DNA of 64,000 bases, taken from the NCBI RefSeq assembly GCF_902498915.1, contig NZ_CABVLQ010000001.1; one strand, given 5' to 3'. Positions 16,442 through 25,627 of the stretch are shown in pieces (position 1 is the first letter of the stretch; every line of letters starts with the position of its first letter). A program made the translations under genes and the position numbers. Source of the stretch: Escherichia ruysiae. Its GTDB lineage: Bacteria; Pseudomonadota; Gammaproteobacteria; Enterobacterales; Enterobacteriaceae. Below the pieces are notes generated by a model. The model saw only the letters and a list, made by a program, of their open reading frames with translations. It searched no databases and was not told where the DNA came from.

Positions 16442-18059
16442 CTTTCTGCTCCTTCTCCAGACCACACAGTCCCTGATAAACCCAACGGGTAAATTCGCTT
16501 TCGCGCAACGCATCGCCCCAGGCAACAGGTTGCACGCCTTTCCAGCGTTCGTTCAGGAAGGTGGAAAGTTGCTCGATAGATTGCGCAGATGTGGTGACAT
16601 TAAAGCGTTGCAGCAGTCCGGCGGCGCGGCAGGCGCAGAGTTCGCCCTGGCAGGTGCCCATTCCCACACGGGTACGACGGCGTAAATCTAACAGGCTGTT
16701 AACGTTCAAATTTTCTACTGCATATTGCACTTCGCCTGCGGTAACGGCTTCGCACTCACAGACCAGGCTGCGGTGCAGACGGCCTTCGCTCAGCCAGGCA
16801 GGCGTGCGATCGCCATGACGATAAACCGCTGAACCGCGAAGTGGCGCTGGCAGAGAGATGACTTTTTGCAGGGTGACTTCAGCCGGTTCCTGTGAGCCAG
16901 GTAGTGCCAGGTCGGCGGTAGTGCAGGGGCGCGTGTTGCCCAGTTTGCGACATACCGCGTCGGTAGCCCATTCCGCCATCAGCCGATAGGTCATCAGTTT
17001 GCCACCGGTGATGGTGATAAATCCGTCAAGGCCATCGCGTTCAGCATGGTCGAGCAGCACAATGCCACGGCTGACGTTACGCCCACTTGGGTCGTCATCG
17101 CTGGCAACCAACGGGCGCACGCCAGAGTAGGCTCGCAGAATACGCGTTTTCGCCATCACCGGAGCCAGTTTCTCCCCTTCACGCAGCAGAATATCCACTT
17201 CTTCTGCCGTCACTCTGTTGTCGTCGATCTCATTGTAATCAATACGTAAAGAGGTGGTGCCAATCAGCGAAATGGTATCGCCGGGAACCAGAATATCGGC
17301 ATCAGAAGGTTTACGGCAGCGGTTGATCACATGCTGATTAATGCGGTGATCCATGATCAGCAGCGATCCTTTCGCCGGGAACATGCGAATGCGCAGATCG
17401 GCATATTCGGCAATGTGTTGCCCCCAGATCCCGGCGGCATTAACTACGACAGGCGCATGAAGTGCCTGAGTTTCGCCGGTGAGATGGTTACGTACACGAA
17501 CACCACACACCGTCGCGCCTTCACGAATCAGCCCCGTGACTTCATGAGCGGTAAGGATAACGGCACCGTGTTCTTTGGCATCCAGCATGTTTGCTGCGGT
17601 CAGACGAAATGGATCAACGGTGCCATCCGGAACTTTCACCGCGCCAATCAGTGCCGGGTTAACGGAAGGTTCGATAATGCGCGCTTGCTGCGGGTCTATA
17701 GCTTCTGCGCTGATCCCTGCTTCCTGGCAAGCGTGGATAAACGTGGCCTGGAAGGAGAGGTCATCTTCCGGCAGGGTGATAAACAGACCGTTAGTTTGTT
17801 CAACGCAGTGGCGCGCAATGCGTTTTAATATCTTGTTTTCACTGATACATTCGCGGGCCGATTCTGCATCGGTTACCGCATAGCGCGCGCCGCTGTGTAG
17901 CAGACCGTGGTTACGCCCGGTCGCGCCTGTGGCGATGTCGTGGCGCTCAACCAAAATCACGCGCAGCCCGCGCAGGGCACAGTCGCGGGCAATCCCGGCT
18001 CCCGTTGCGCCGCCGCCAATGATAATCACGTCACTTGATTGCGAGTCGCGAGTTTTCAT
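16431..18059 (-). CDS. glpA: GlpA, anaerobic glycerol-3-phosphate dehydrogenase subunit A
   Basis: 542 residues. The FAD-binding domain opens with DVIIIGGGATGAGIARDCALRG and is related to GlpD. The C-terminal part carries a BFD-like [2Fe-2S] region (SLVCECEAVTAGEVQYAVE and VGMGTCQGELCACR). This is the catalytic FAD subunit of the anaerobic enzyme. First gene of glpACB, divergent from glpTQ across a shared control region with a CRP site. The length matches K-12 exactly. Confidence 0.97.
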   Translation of the reverse strand: MKTRDSQSSDVIIIGGGATGAGIARDCALRGLRVILVERHDIATGATGRNHGLLHSGARYAVTDAESARECISENKILKRIARHCVEQTNGLFITLPEDDLSFQATFIHACQEAGISAEAIDPQQARIIEPSVNPALIGAVKVPDGTVDPFRLTAANMLDAKEHGAVILTAHEVTGLIREGATVCGVRVRNHLTGETQALHAPVVVNAAGIWGQHIAEYADLRIRMFPAKGSLLIMDHRINQHVINRCRKPSDADILVPGDTISLIGTTSLRIDYNEIDDNRVTAEEVDILLREGEKLAPVMAKTRILRAYSGVRPLVASDDDPSGRNVSRGIVLLDHAERDGLDGFITITGGKLMTYRLMAEWATDAVCRKLGNTRPCTTADLALPGSQEPAEVTLQKVISLPAPLRGSAVYRHGDRTPAWLSEGRLHRSLVCECEAVTAGEVQYAVENLNVNSLLDLRRRTRVGMGTCQGELCACRAAGLLQRFNVTTSAQSIEQLSTFLNERWKGVQPVAWGDALRESEFTRWVYQGLCGLEKEQKDAI

Positions 18060-18332
18060 TGCTATCCCTCTGAAGTTCGTTTTTTACCATTTAGCCATAG
18101 TAAAAACATGAATTGTTTGATTTCGCGCATATTCGCTCATTATTCGAAAGTGAAACGTGATTTCATGCGCCTTTCGGAACATTTTGGCAATCTTATTTAA
18201 TAATGTGTGCGGTAATTCACATTTAATTTATGAATGTTTTCTTAACATCGCGGCAACTCAAAAAAACAGCAGGTTCTTCCACTGAATCAGGCTGTTAATC
18301 ATAAATAAGACCATGGGCCACGGAGGCTATAA
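18060..18332. promoter_or_regulatory. glpA-glpT divergent control region
   Basis: 273-bp gap between divergent operons of the G3P regulon. It holds a CRP site at 18206-18221 and several TTCG-containing partial palindromes that are candidate GlpR operators, for example around 18127-18146 (GCATATTCGCTCATTATTCG) and 18163-18185. In E. coli this region is known to bind GlpR, CRP and, on the glpA side, FNR and ArcA. I could not place the FNR or ArcA sites with confidence. Confidence 0.7.
18206..18221. promoter_or_regulatory. CRP-cAMP site
   Basis: TGTGC-GGTAAT-TCACA, matching the consensus TGTGA-N6-TCACA in nine of ten defined positions, flanked by A/T runs. Position in the glpA-glpT gap agrees with the known catabolite control of both operons. 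Confidence 0.8.
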
Positions 18333-19691
18333 ATGTTGAGTATTTTTAAACCAGCGCCACATAAAGCGCGCTTACCTGCTGCGGAGATCGACCCGACCTA
18401 TCGTCGATTGCGCTGGCAAATTTTCCTGGGGATCTTCTTTGGTTATGCCGCTTACTATCTGGTTCGTAAGAACTTTGCTCTTGCAATGCCTTACCTGGTG
18501 GAGCAGGGATTCTCGCGTGGCGATTTAGGTTTTGCGCTTTCAGGGATCTCAATCGCCTATGGATTTTCGAAATTCATCATGGGCTCGGTATCGGATCGCT
18601 CGAATCCGCGCGTTTTCCTGCCAGCAGGTTTGATTCTTGCTGCGGCAGTGATGCTGTTTATGGGCTTTGTGCCGTGGGCGACTTCCAGCATTGCGGTGAT
18701 GTTCGTGCTGCTGTTCCTCTGCGGCTGGTTCCAGGGGATGGGGTGGCCGCCGTGTGGTCGTACTATGGTGCACTGGTGGTCACAGAAAGAACGTGGCGGC
18801 ATTGTATCGGTGTGGAACTGTGCGCATAACGTCGGTGGTGGTATTCCGCCGCTGTTATTCTTGCTGGGGATGGCCTGGTTCAATGACTGGCACGCGGCGC
18901 TTTATATGCCTGCTTTCTGTGCCATTCTGGTGGCGCTTTTCGCTTTTGCTATGATGCGCGATACCCCGCAATCCTGTGGTCTGCCGCCGATTGAAGAGTA
19001 CAAAAATGATTACCCGGACGACTATAACGAAAAAGCGGAACAGGAACTGACCGCGAAGCAGATTTTCATGCAGTACGTACTGCCGAACAAACTGCTGTGG
19101 TACATCGCTATCGCCAACGTGTTCGTTTATTTGCTTCGCTACGGCATCCTCGACTGGTCGCCAACTTACCTGAAAGAGGTGAAACACTTCGCGCTGGATA
19201 AATCTTCCTGGGCCTATTTCCTTTATGAGTACGCGGGCATTCCGGGCACCCTACTGTGCGGCTGGATGTCGGATAAAGTCTTCCGTGGCAACCGTGGTGC
19301 AACCGGCGTCTTCTTTATGACTCTGGTGACCATCGCAACTATCGTTTACTGGATGAACCCGGCGGGCAACCCGACCGTAGATATGATTTGTATGATTGTC
19401 ATTGGCTTCCTGATTTATGGCCCTGTCATGCTGATCGGTCTGCACGCGCTGGAACTGGCACCGAAAAAAGCGGCAGGTACGGCGGCAGGCTTTACCGGAC
19501 TGTTTGGTTATCTTGGCGGTTCTGTGGCGGCGAGTGCGATTGTTGGCTACACCGTGGACTTCTTCGGCTGGGATGGCGGCTTTATGGTAATGATTGGCGG
19601 CAGCATTCTGGCGGTTATCTTGTTGATTGTTGTGATGATTGGCGAAAAACGTCGCCATCAGGAATTACTGCAAAAACGCAACGGAGGCTAA
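18333..19691 (+). CDS. glpT: GlpT, glycerol-3-phosphate:phosphate antiporter
   Basis: 452 residues, major facilitator superfamily, organophosphate:phosphate antiporter group. Twelve membrane segments are evident; the N-terminal loop has RRLRWQIFLGIFFGYAAYYLVRKNF, with the arginine conserved for phosphate binding. GlpT imports G3P (and fosfomycin) in exchange for phosphate across the inner membrane. Strong ribosome site GGAGG 8 bp before the ATG. The glpQ start lies 4 bp after the stop. Confidence 0.97.
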   Translation: MLSIFKPAPHKARLPAAEIDPTYRRLRWQIFLGIFFGYAAYYLVRKNFALAMPYLVEQGFSRGDLGFALSGISIAYGFSKFIMGSVSDRSNPRVFLPAGLILAAAVMLFMGFVPWATSSIAVMFVLLFLCGWFQGMGWPPCGRTMVHWWSQKERGGIVSVWNCAHNVGGGIPPLLFLLGMAWFNDWHAALYMPAFCAILVALFAFAMMRDTPQSCGLPPIEEYKNDYPDDYNEKAEQELTAKQIFMQYVLPNKLLWYIAIANVFVYLLRYGILDWSPTYLKEVKHFALDKSSWAYFLYEYAGIPGTLLCGWMSDKVFRGNRGATGVFFMTLVTIATIVYWMNPAGNPTVDMICMIVIGFLIYGPVMLIGLHALELAPKKAAGTAAGFTGLFGYLGGSVAASAIVGYTVDFFGWDGGFMVMIGGSILAVILLIVVMIGEKRRHQELLQKRNGG

Positions 19692-19695
19692 TGGC

Positions 19696-20772
19696 ATGAA
19701 ATTGACGCTGAAAAACCTTAGCATGGCGATCATGATGAGTGGAATGATCATGGGAAGCAGTGCAATGGCGGCAGACAATAGCGAGAAAATTGTAATAGCC
19801 CATCGCGGCGCCAGTGGTTATTTACCGGAGCATACGCTGCCAGCAAAAGCGATGGCATATGCACAGGGGGCTGACTATCTGGAGCAGGATTTGGTAATGA
19901 CCAAAGACGACCATCTGGTCGTCCTGCATGACCACTATCTTGATCGCGTTACTGATGTCGCCGATCGTTTTCCGAATCGGGCGCGTAAAGATGGTCGCTA
20001 CTACGCGATAGATTTCACGCTGGATGAAATTAAGTCTCTGAAATTTACCGAAGGTTTCGATATTGTAAACGGCAAAAAAGTGCAGACTTTCCCCGGGCGA
20101 TTCCCGATGGGTAAGTCTGACTTTCGTGTCCACACTTTCGAAGAAGAGATTGAATTTATTCAGGGATTAAATCACTCGACGGGGAAAAATATCGGCATCT
20201 ATCCAGAAATTAAAGCGCCGTGGTTTCATCATCAGGAAGGGAAGGATATTGCGGCAAAAACGCTGGAAGTGTTGAAAAAATATGGTTACACCAGCAAAGG
20301 GGACAAAGTTTATTTGCAATGCTTTGATGCTGATGAGCTGAAACGCATTAAAAATGAGCTGGAACCGAAAATGGGCATGAATCTCAATCTGGTTCAGTTG
20401 ATTGCTTATACTGACTGGAATGAAACTCAGCAGAAACAGCCGGACGGAACCTGGGTAAATTACAGCTATGACTGGATGTTTAAGCCGGGTGCCATGAAGC
20501 AGGTGGCGGAATATGCCGACGGTATTGGCCCCGATTACCATATGGTGATTGATGAGAAATCGCAGCCGGGTAATATCAAGCTTACCGGAATGGTAAAAGA
20601 TGCACAGCAGAATAAGCTGGTGGTGCATCCTTATACCGTGCGGGCCGACAAGCTACCGGAATATGCCACCGATGTGAATCAATTGTATGACGCTCTGTAT
20701 AACAAAGCAGGTGTTAATGGGCTGTTTACGGACTTCCCGGATAAGGCAGTAAAATTCCTCAATAAAGAGTAA
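19696..20772 (+). CDS. glpQ: GlpQ, periplasmic glycerophosphodiester phosphodiesterase
   Basis: 358 residues from ATG 19696. Signal peptide with a methionine-rich core (SMAIMMSGMIMGSSAMA) directs it to the periplasm. The GDPD catalytic region begins IVIAHRGASGYLPEHT, with further acidic and His residues (LEQDLVMTKDDHLVVLHD). It hydrolyses glycerophosphodiesters from phospholipid breakdown to an alcohol plus G3P, which GlpT then imports. Cotranscribed with glpT; an ORF reading upstream into glpT is not the real start. Confidence 0.97.
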   Translation: MKLTLKNLSMAIMMSGMIMGSSAMAADNSEKIVIAHRGASGYLPEHTLPAKAMAYAQGADYLEQDLVMTKDDHLVVLHDHYLDRVTDVADRFPNRARKDGRYYAIDFTLDEIKSLKFTEGFDIVNGKKVQTFPGRFPMGKSDFRVHTFEEEIEFIQGLNHSTGKNIGIYPEIKAPWFHHQEGKDIAAKTLEVLKKYGYTSKGDKVYLQCFDADELKRIKNELEPKMGMNLNLVQLIAYTDWNETQQKQPDGTWVNYSYDWMFKPGAMKQVAEYADGIGPDYHMVIDEKSQPGNIKLTGMVKDAQQNKLVVHPYTVRADKLPEYATDVNQLYDALYNKAGVNGLFTDFPDKAVKFLNKE

Positions 20773-20781
20773 ATTCAGTGT

Positions 20782-20805
20782 CGGATGGCACTTATGTGCC
20801 ATCCG
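20782..20805 (+). terminator. Hairpin after glpQ
   Basis: Perfect 10-bp stem CGGATGGCAC / GTGCCATCCG with a TTAT loop, 10 bp downstream of glpQ. A loose T-rich tail (CTCTCTTCATTC) follows. The rest of the gap to inaA (20806-21011) holds the inaA promoter, whose known MarA/SoxS/Rob site I could not pick out by eye. Confidence 0.65.
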
Positions 20806-21011
20806 GTGCCTCTCTTCATTCACACCCCTGCACATAGCGGACATATTTCATTCTTCAATAAAGTCTGTTGGTTATCCTTACTTGCTGTTATTTACAGCGG
20901 GATGACTTGTTTCCGGCAAAAGAGATCCAGTAAGAAACACTTTTTATTAAGTTTTTCTTAAGGTAAACACCTATAGTCATTGTCGTTAACAATAAAGACA
21001 GGCGACAGGGT

Positions 21012-21662
21012 ATGGCTGTTTCAGCAAAACACGATGAGTTTAATCATTGGTGGGCTACAGAAGGTGACTGGGTTGAAGAGCCGAATTTCCGCCGCAACGG
21101 CATGAGCGGGGTGCAATGCGTCGAGCACAACGGCAAAAAGTTGTACGTGAAGCGCATGACTCACCACTTGTTTTATTCTATCCGCTATCCGTTTGGGCGT
21201 CCGACGATTGTGCGCGAGGTTGCGGTGATAAAAGATCTGGAACGCGCTGGCGTGATTGTGCCGAAAATCGTTTTTGGAGAAGCGGTGAAAATTGATGGCG
21301 AATGGCGCGCGTTGCTGGTGACAGAAGATATGGCGGGATTTGTCAGCATTGCTGACTGGTATTCACAACACGCAGTAACGCCTTATTCCGACGATGTGCG
21401 GCAAGCCATGTTAAAAGCGGTGGCGTTGGCATTTAAAAAGATGCATAGCGTTAATCGTCAGCATGGTTGCTGTTATGTTCGCCATATCTATGTGAAAACA
21501 GAAGGTAAGGCAGAAGCCGGTTTTCTTGATCTGGAGAAAAGTCGCCGTCGTCTGCGTCGCCATAAAGCGATTCATCATGACTTCCGCCAGCTGGAGAAAT
21601 ATCTGGAACCGATCCCCAAAGCCGACTGGGAGCAGGTGAAAGCGTATTATTCTGCCATGTAA
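21012..21662 (+). CDS. inaA: InaA, lipopolysaccharide kinase-like protein
   Basis: 216 residues, Kdo/WaaP kinase-like fold. The central motif YVRHIYVK with a downstream FLDLEKSRRR resembles the HxDxxxxN-like catalytic loop and metal-binding Asp of the WaaP/Rio kinase group. Known in E. coli as an acid- and weak-acid-inducible gene of the Mar/Sox/Rob regulon; substrate unknown. Monocistronic here, convergent with yfaE across a REP element. Confidence 0.93.
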   Translation: MAVSAKHDEFNHWWATEGDWVEEPNFRRNGMSGVQCVEHNGKKLYVKRMTHHLFYSIRYPFGRPTIVREVAVIKDLERAGVIVPKIVFGEAVKIDGEWRALLVTEDMAGFVSIADWYSQHAVTPYSDDVRQAMLKAVALAFKKMHSVNRQHGCCYVRHIYVKTEGKAEAGFLDLEKSRRRLRRHKAIHHDFRQLEKYLEPIPKADWEQVKAYYSAM

Positions 21663-21671
21663 TCGTTGTAG

Positions 21672-21703
21672 GCCAGATAAGATGCATAAGCGTCGCATCT
21701 GGC
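21672..21703. repeat. REP element between inaA and yfaE
   Basis: Imperfect palindrome beginning GCCAGATAAGATGC and ending GCGTCGCATCTGGC, preceded by GTAG, as in repetitive extragenic palindromes. It lies in a 53-bp gap between convergent genes. Confidence 0.75.
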
Positions 21704-21715
21704 GCTAGTACCCAA

Positions 21716-21970
21716 TCACATCTCGATTTCAATATCGCCTTTTGCCCGGCAACAACAGGGCAAAATCTCCCCTGGCTGAATAAAGGCTAACGGTTCGGCA
21801 ATCCAGTCCACCTGGCCTGCGACAAGGCGCGTGCGACAGGAGCCGCAGTAGCCTTCGCGGCACTGATACTCAACTGCCACATTGTGGGATTCCAGCGCCG
21901 CCAGCAGGGAAGGGTGTTCATCCTGGCACAGCAGTTGTGTGCCAGTGATGCGCAGGGTAACACGAGCCAT
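21716..21970 (-). CDS. yfaE: YfaE, [2Fe-2S] ferredoxin for NrdB cofactor maintenance
   Basis: 84 residues, plant-type [2Fe-2S] ferredoxin. The cluster ligands are in CREGYCGSCRTRL plus a distal cysteine in PCCCRAKGD. It supplies electrons to rebuild the diferric-tyrosyl cofactor of NrdB. The start overlaps the nrdB stop (TGATG), so it is the third gene of nrdAB-yfaE. Confidence 0.96.
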   Translation of the reverse strand: MARVTLRITGTQLLCQDEHPSLLAALESHNVAVEYQCREGYCGSCRTRLVAGQVDWIAEPLAFIQPGEILPCCCRAKGDIEIEM

Positions 21971-23100
21971 CAGAGTTGGAAGTTACTCAAATCGTCGGTG
22001 TCTACTTCCGAGTCAATCTGTCCGACCAGATAAGAACTGACTTCCACTTCCTGCGGAGCAACCTGTACGTTATCAGACACCAGCCAGGTGTTGATCCACG
22101 GGATTGGGTTGGAGCGCGTCTGGAACGGCAGATCTAAACCAACCGCCTGCATACGGATATTGGTGATGTACTCGACGTACTGGCAGAGAATGTCTTTATT
22201 CAGACCAATCATCGAACCGTCGCGGAACAGATAATCCGCCCAATCTTTCTCTTGCTGTGCTGCCTGAACGAACAGGTCATAGCACTCTTGCTTACACTCT
22301 TCGGCAATTTCCGCCATCTCAGGATCGTCCGCGCCGCTACGCAACAGATTCAGCATATGCTGAGTACCAGTCAGGTGCAGGGCTTCGTCACGGGCAATCA
22401 GGCGAATAATTTTGGCGTTGCCTTCCATCAGCTCACGTTCAGCGAATGCGAAAGAGCAAGCGAAGCTGACGTAGAAACGAATCGCTTCCAGCGCGTTAAC
22501 GCTCATCAGGCAGAGATACAGTTTTTTCTTCAGCTCGCGCAGGCTAACGGTCACGGTTTTGCCGTTGACGGTATGAGTGCCTTCGCCAAGCAGATGCCAG
22601 TAACTGGTCATTTCGATCAGTTCGTCGTAGTAAGCTGAAATCCCTTCCGCGCGTTTCTGGATCTGCTCGTTGGTGACGATATCGTCAAACACAACAGACG
22701 GATCGTTAACGATATTACGAATGATGTGCGTGTAGGAGCGGGAGTGAATTGTTTCCGAAAACGCCCAGGTTTCTACCCAGGTTTCCAGTTCGGGAATGGA
22801 AATCAGCGGCAGCAGCGCCACGTTCGGGCTACGACCCTGAATGGAATCCAGCAGCGTCTGATATTTCAGGTTGCTGATAAAGATGTGTTTTTCGTGCTCC
22901 GGCAGCGCCTGATAATCGATACGGTCGCGGGAGACGTCAACTTCTTCCGGGCGCCAGAAGAAAGAGAGCTGCTTTTCGATCAATTTTTCGAAGATTTCAT
23001 ATTTTTGCTGATCGTAGCGAGCCACGTTGACCGGCTGACCAAAGAACATGGGTTCTTTGAGCTGATCATTCTTCGTCTGTGAAAAGGTGGTATATGCCAT
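21970..23100 (-). CDS. nrdB: NrdB, class Ia ribonucleotide reductase beta subunit
   Basis: 376 residues. The radical-bearing tyrosine (Tyr122 in the usual numbering) is in SETIHSRSYTHI, with diiron ligands Glu115 and His118 in the same segment and further Glu/His in ARDEALHLTGTQH. The C-terminal tail ending DDLSNFQL is the part that docks onto NrdA. With NrdA it makes deoxyribonucleotides under aerobic growth. Separated from nrdA by 88 bp containing a strong hairpin. Confidence 0.98.
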   Translation of the reverse strand: MAYTTFSQTKNDQLKEPMFFGQPVNVARYDQQKYEIFEKLIEKQLSFFWRPEEVDVSRDRIDYQALPEHEKHIFISNLKYQTLLDSIQGRSPNVALLPLISIPELETWVETWAFSETIHSRSYTHIIRNIVNDPSVVFDDIVTNEQIQKRAEGISAYYDELIEMTSYWHLLGEGTHTVNGKTVTVSLRELKKKLYLCLMSVNALEAIRFYVSFACSFAFAERELMEGNAKIIRLIARDEALHLTGTQHMLNLLRSGADDPEMAEIAEECKQECYDLFVQAAQQEKDWADYLFRDGSMIGLNKDILCQYVEYITNIRMQAVGLDLPFQTRSNPIPWINTWLVSDNVQVAPQEVEVSSYLVGQIDSEVDTDDLSNFQL

Positions 23101-23136
23101 GAATGTGTCCTGTGGTTTTATTACCCCTCACCCTAA

Positions 23137-23159
23137 CCCTCTCCCGCAAGGGGAGAGGG
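23137..23159. repeat. GC-rich hairpin repeat in the nrdA-nrdB gap
   Basis: Stem CCCTCTCCC / GGGAGAGGG with a GCAAG loop, preceded by CCCCTCACCCTAA. The motif CCCTCACCCTAACCCTCTCCC recurs between genes in many gammaproteobacteria. Within a cotranscribed gap it may protect or divide the nrdA and nrdB messages. Confidence 0.7.
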
Positions 23160-23188
23160 GACGGTTTGGTGCAAAGGCTGGGGGATTA

Positions 23189-25474
23189 TCAGATCTTACA
23201 TGCGCCGCTTTCGCAGCCATCGTCCTGGATTGACGGCACCAGATCGTCCTGCGCGTCTTCAGCGCCGTCACGGGTGTTCTGATAATACAGCGTTTTGACC
23301 CCGAATTTGTAGGCGGTGAGCAGGTCTTTCAGCAACTGCTGCATCGGCACTTTTCCTGACGGGAAACGTGACGGATCGTAGTTGGTGTTAGCAGAGATCG
23401 ACTGATCGATAAATTTCTGCATGATACCCACCAGTTGCAGGTAGCCATCGTTACCCGGCATTTCCCACAGCAGCTCATAGGCGTCGTGCAGGTGTTCGTA
23501 GTCAGGCACCACCTGGCGCAGAATACCGTCTTTCGACGCTTTAATGCTGACGTAACCGCGCGGCGGCTCAATACCGTTAGTGGCGTTGGAGATCTGCGAA
23601 GAGGTCTCGGACGGCATCAGAGCAGAAAGCGTGGAGTTACGCAGGCCGTGCGTTTTGATTGACTCACGCAACGCTTCCCAGTCGTAATGCAGCGGTTCAT
23701 TGGCGATAGCATCCAGATCTTTCTTGTAGGTATCGATCGGCAGGATGCCTTTCGCGTAAGTGGTTTCGTTAAACCACGGACACGCGCCTTGCTCTTTCGC
23801 CAGCTCGTTAGACGCTTTCAGCAGGTAATATTGAATAGCTTCGAAGGTTTTATGCGTCAAGTTGTTGGCGCTGCCGTCAGAGTAGCGTTTACCGTGCTTC
23901 GCCAGGTAGTAAGCGAAGTTGATTACACCAATACCCAGCGTGCGACGACCCATCGCTCCGCGTTTGGCTGCCGGGATCGGGTAGTCCTGATAATCCAGCA
24001 ACGCGTCGAGTGCGCGTACCGCCAGAATCGCCAGCTCTTCCAGTTCATCCAGGCTATTAATTGCGCCCAGGTTGAAAGCAGACAGCGTACACAGCGCGAT
24101 TTCACCGTTTTCGTCGTTGACGTCATTGAGCGGTTTGGTCGGCAGGGCGATTTCCAGGCACAGGTTAGACTGGCGCACTGGTGCAATAGCCGGATCAAAC
24201 GGGCTGTGGGTGTTGCAGTGGTCAACGTTCTGAATATAGATACGACCGGTAGACGCACGTTCCTGCATCATCAGCGAGAACAGCTCAACGGCTTTCACAC
24301 GCTGCTTGCGGATGCTGTCGTCTTTCTCATATTTGGTATACAGACGTTCAAACTCTTCCTGATCGGCGAAGAACGCGTCGTACAGCCCCGGTACGTCGGA
24401 CGGGCTGAACAGAGTGATATCTTCACCTTTCAGCAGGCGGGTATACATCAGTTTGTTGATCTGTACCCCGTAGTCCATATGACGCACGCGGTTGCCTTCC
24501 ACACCACGGTTGTTTTTCAACACCAGCAGGCTTTCTACTTCCAGATGCCAAATTGGGTAGAACAGCGTTGCTGCACCGCCGCGCACACCGCCCTGAGAAC
24601 AGGATTTCACCGCTGTCTGGAAATGTTTGTAGAACGGAATACAACCGGTATGGAACGCTTCGCCACCGCGAATCGGGCTACCCAGCGCACGAATACGACC
24701 GGCGTTGATGCCGATCCCGGCACGCTGGGATACGTATTTTACAATCGCGCTGGAAGTCGCGTTGATGGAATCCAGGCTGTCGCCGCATTCGATCAGTACG
24801 CAGGAGCTGAACTGACGAGTCGGGGTACGCACGCCGGACATGATTGGCGTCGGCAGCGAAATTTTAAATGTGGAAACCGCGTCGTAAAAACGCTTCACAT
24901 ATTGCAGACGGGTTTCACGCGGATAGTTTGAGAACAGGCAGGCAGCAACCAGAATATACAGGAACTGGGCGCTTTCGTAGATCTCGCCGGTTACGCGGTT
25001 TTGTACCAGATATTTGCCTTCCAGTTGCTTAACGGCAGCGTAAGAGAAGGTCATATCACGGTCGTGATCGATAAACGTGTCCATCTGCTTGAACTCTTCT
25101 TCCGTGTAGTCTTCCAGCAGATGATTATCGTATTTGCCCATTTCGACCATTTTCTTCACATGGTCATACAGCGCAGGCGGCTCAAACTGGCCGTAGGCTT
25201 TTTTACGCAGGTGGAAAATTGCCAGGCGCGCGGCGAGGTACTGATAATCCGGTGCTTCACGGGAGATCAGGTCTGCGGCAGCCTTGATAATGGTTTCGTG
25301 GATGTCAGAAGTCTTGATACCGTCATAAAACTGAATGTGGGAGCGCAGTTCGACCTGGGAAATCGAAACGTTATGCAGTCCTTCTGCCGCCCAATCCAGA
25401 ACGCGATGGATTTTGTCGAGATTGATGCGCTCTGTGCTACCGTTGCGCTTTGTCACCAGCAGATTCTGATTCAT
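23189..25474 (-). CDS. nrdA: NrdA, class Ia ribonucleotide reductase alpha subunit
   Basis: 761 residues from ATG 25474 (MNQNLLVTKRNGSTERINL). An ATP-cone covers about residues 5-95 and gives overall activity control by ATP/dATP. The active-site cysteines are visible: Cys225 in RQFSSCVLIE, Cys439 in SNLCLEI, Cys462 in ALCTLSAF; the C-terminal redox pair is in DDGCESGACKI. It reduces ribonucleoside diphosphates. The frame runs on upstream to 25657 through the promoter region, which is not coding. The control region upstream carries NrdR and DnaA sites. Confidence 0.98.
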   Translation of the reverse strand: MNQNLLVTKRNGSTERINLDKIHRVLDWAAEGLHNVSISQVELRSHIQFYDGIKTSDIHETIIKAAADLISREAPDYQYLAARLAIFHLRKKAYGQFEPPALYDHVKKMVEMGKYDNHLLEDYTEEEFKQMDTFIDHDRDMTFSYAAVKQLEGKYLVQNRVTGEIYESAQFLYILVAACLFSNYPRETRLQYVKRFYDAVSTFKISLPTPIMSGVRTPTRQFSSCVLIECGDSLDSINATSSAIVKYVSQRAGIGINAGRIRALGSPIRGGEAFHTGCIPFYKHFQTAVKSCSQGGVRGGAATLFYPIWHLEVESLLVLKNNRGVEGNRVRHMDYGVQINKLMYTRLLKGEDITLFSPSDVPGLYDAFFADQEEFERLYTKYEKDDSIRKQRVKAVELFSLMMQERASTGRIYIQNVDHCNTHSPFDPAIAPVRQSNLCLEIALPTKPLNDVNDENGEIALCTLSAFNLGAINSLDELEELAILAVRALDALLDYQDYPIPAAKRGAMGRRTLGIGVINFAYYLAKHGKRYSDGSANNLTHKTFEAIQYYLLKASNELAKEQGACPWFNETTYAKGILPIDTYKKDLDAIANEPLHYDWEALRESIKTHGLRNSTLSALMPSETSSQISNATNGIEPPRGYVSIKASKDGILRQVVPDYEHLHDAYELLWEMPGNDGYLQLVGIMQKFIDQSISANTNYDPSRFPSGKVPMQQLLKDLLTAYKFGVKTLYYQNTRDGAEDAQDDLVPSIQDDGCESGACKI

Positions 25475-25542
25475 GTATGTAGTACCTGTTCTTTCCGAAA
25501 TAGTTTCATGCAGACTACCTGTAGTGAGGGAAGTCGCTACAA

Positions 25543-25558
25543 ACACTATATATAGGGG
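25543..25558 (-). promoter_or_regulatory. NrdR box 1 upstream of nrdA
   Basis: ACACTATATATAGGGG on the plus strand fits the 16-bp NrdR box (ACACWATATATTGTGT-like). Its start is 31 bp from that of the second box, three helical turns, the arrangement NrdR needs. Confidence 0.8.
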
Positions 25559-25573
25559 GTATGTTTGGGATTC

Positions 25574-25589
25574 ACTGCAAGATAGTGTG
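25574..25589 (-). promoter_or_regulatory. NrdR box 2 upstream of nrdA
   Basis: ACTGCAAGATAGTGTG on the plus strand, a second NrdR-like box in phase with the first. NrdR represses nrdAB when dATP is plentiful. Confidence 0.75.
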
Positions 25590-25606
25590 AAAATGACCCT
25601 CTTGCA

Positions 25607-25627
25607 AGTGTATAACTTTGTGGATAA
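25607..25627. promoter_or_regulatory. Tandem DnaA boxes upstream of nrdA
   Basis: TGTGGATAA at 25619-25627 is a perfect DnaA box (complement TTATCCACA). AGTGTATAA at 25607-25615 is a second, one-mismatch box in the same orientation, 12 bp away. DnaA control of nrdAB is known in E. coli and links precursor synthesis to replication. Confidence 0.8.

Noticed and set aside
23687..24931. Long plus-strand ORF of 414 codons inside nrdA
   Set aside because: Antisense shadow of the strongly conserved nrdA coding frame; codon structure follows nrdA.
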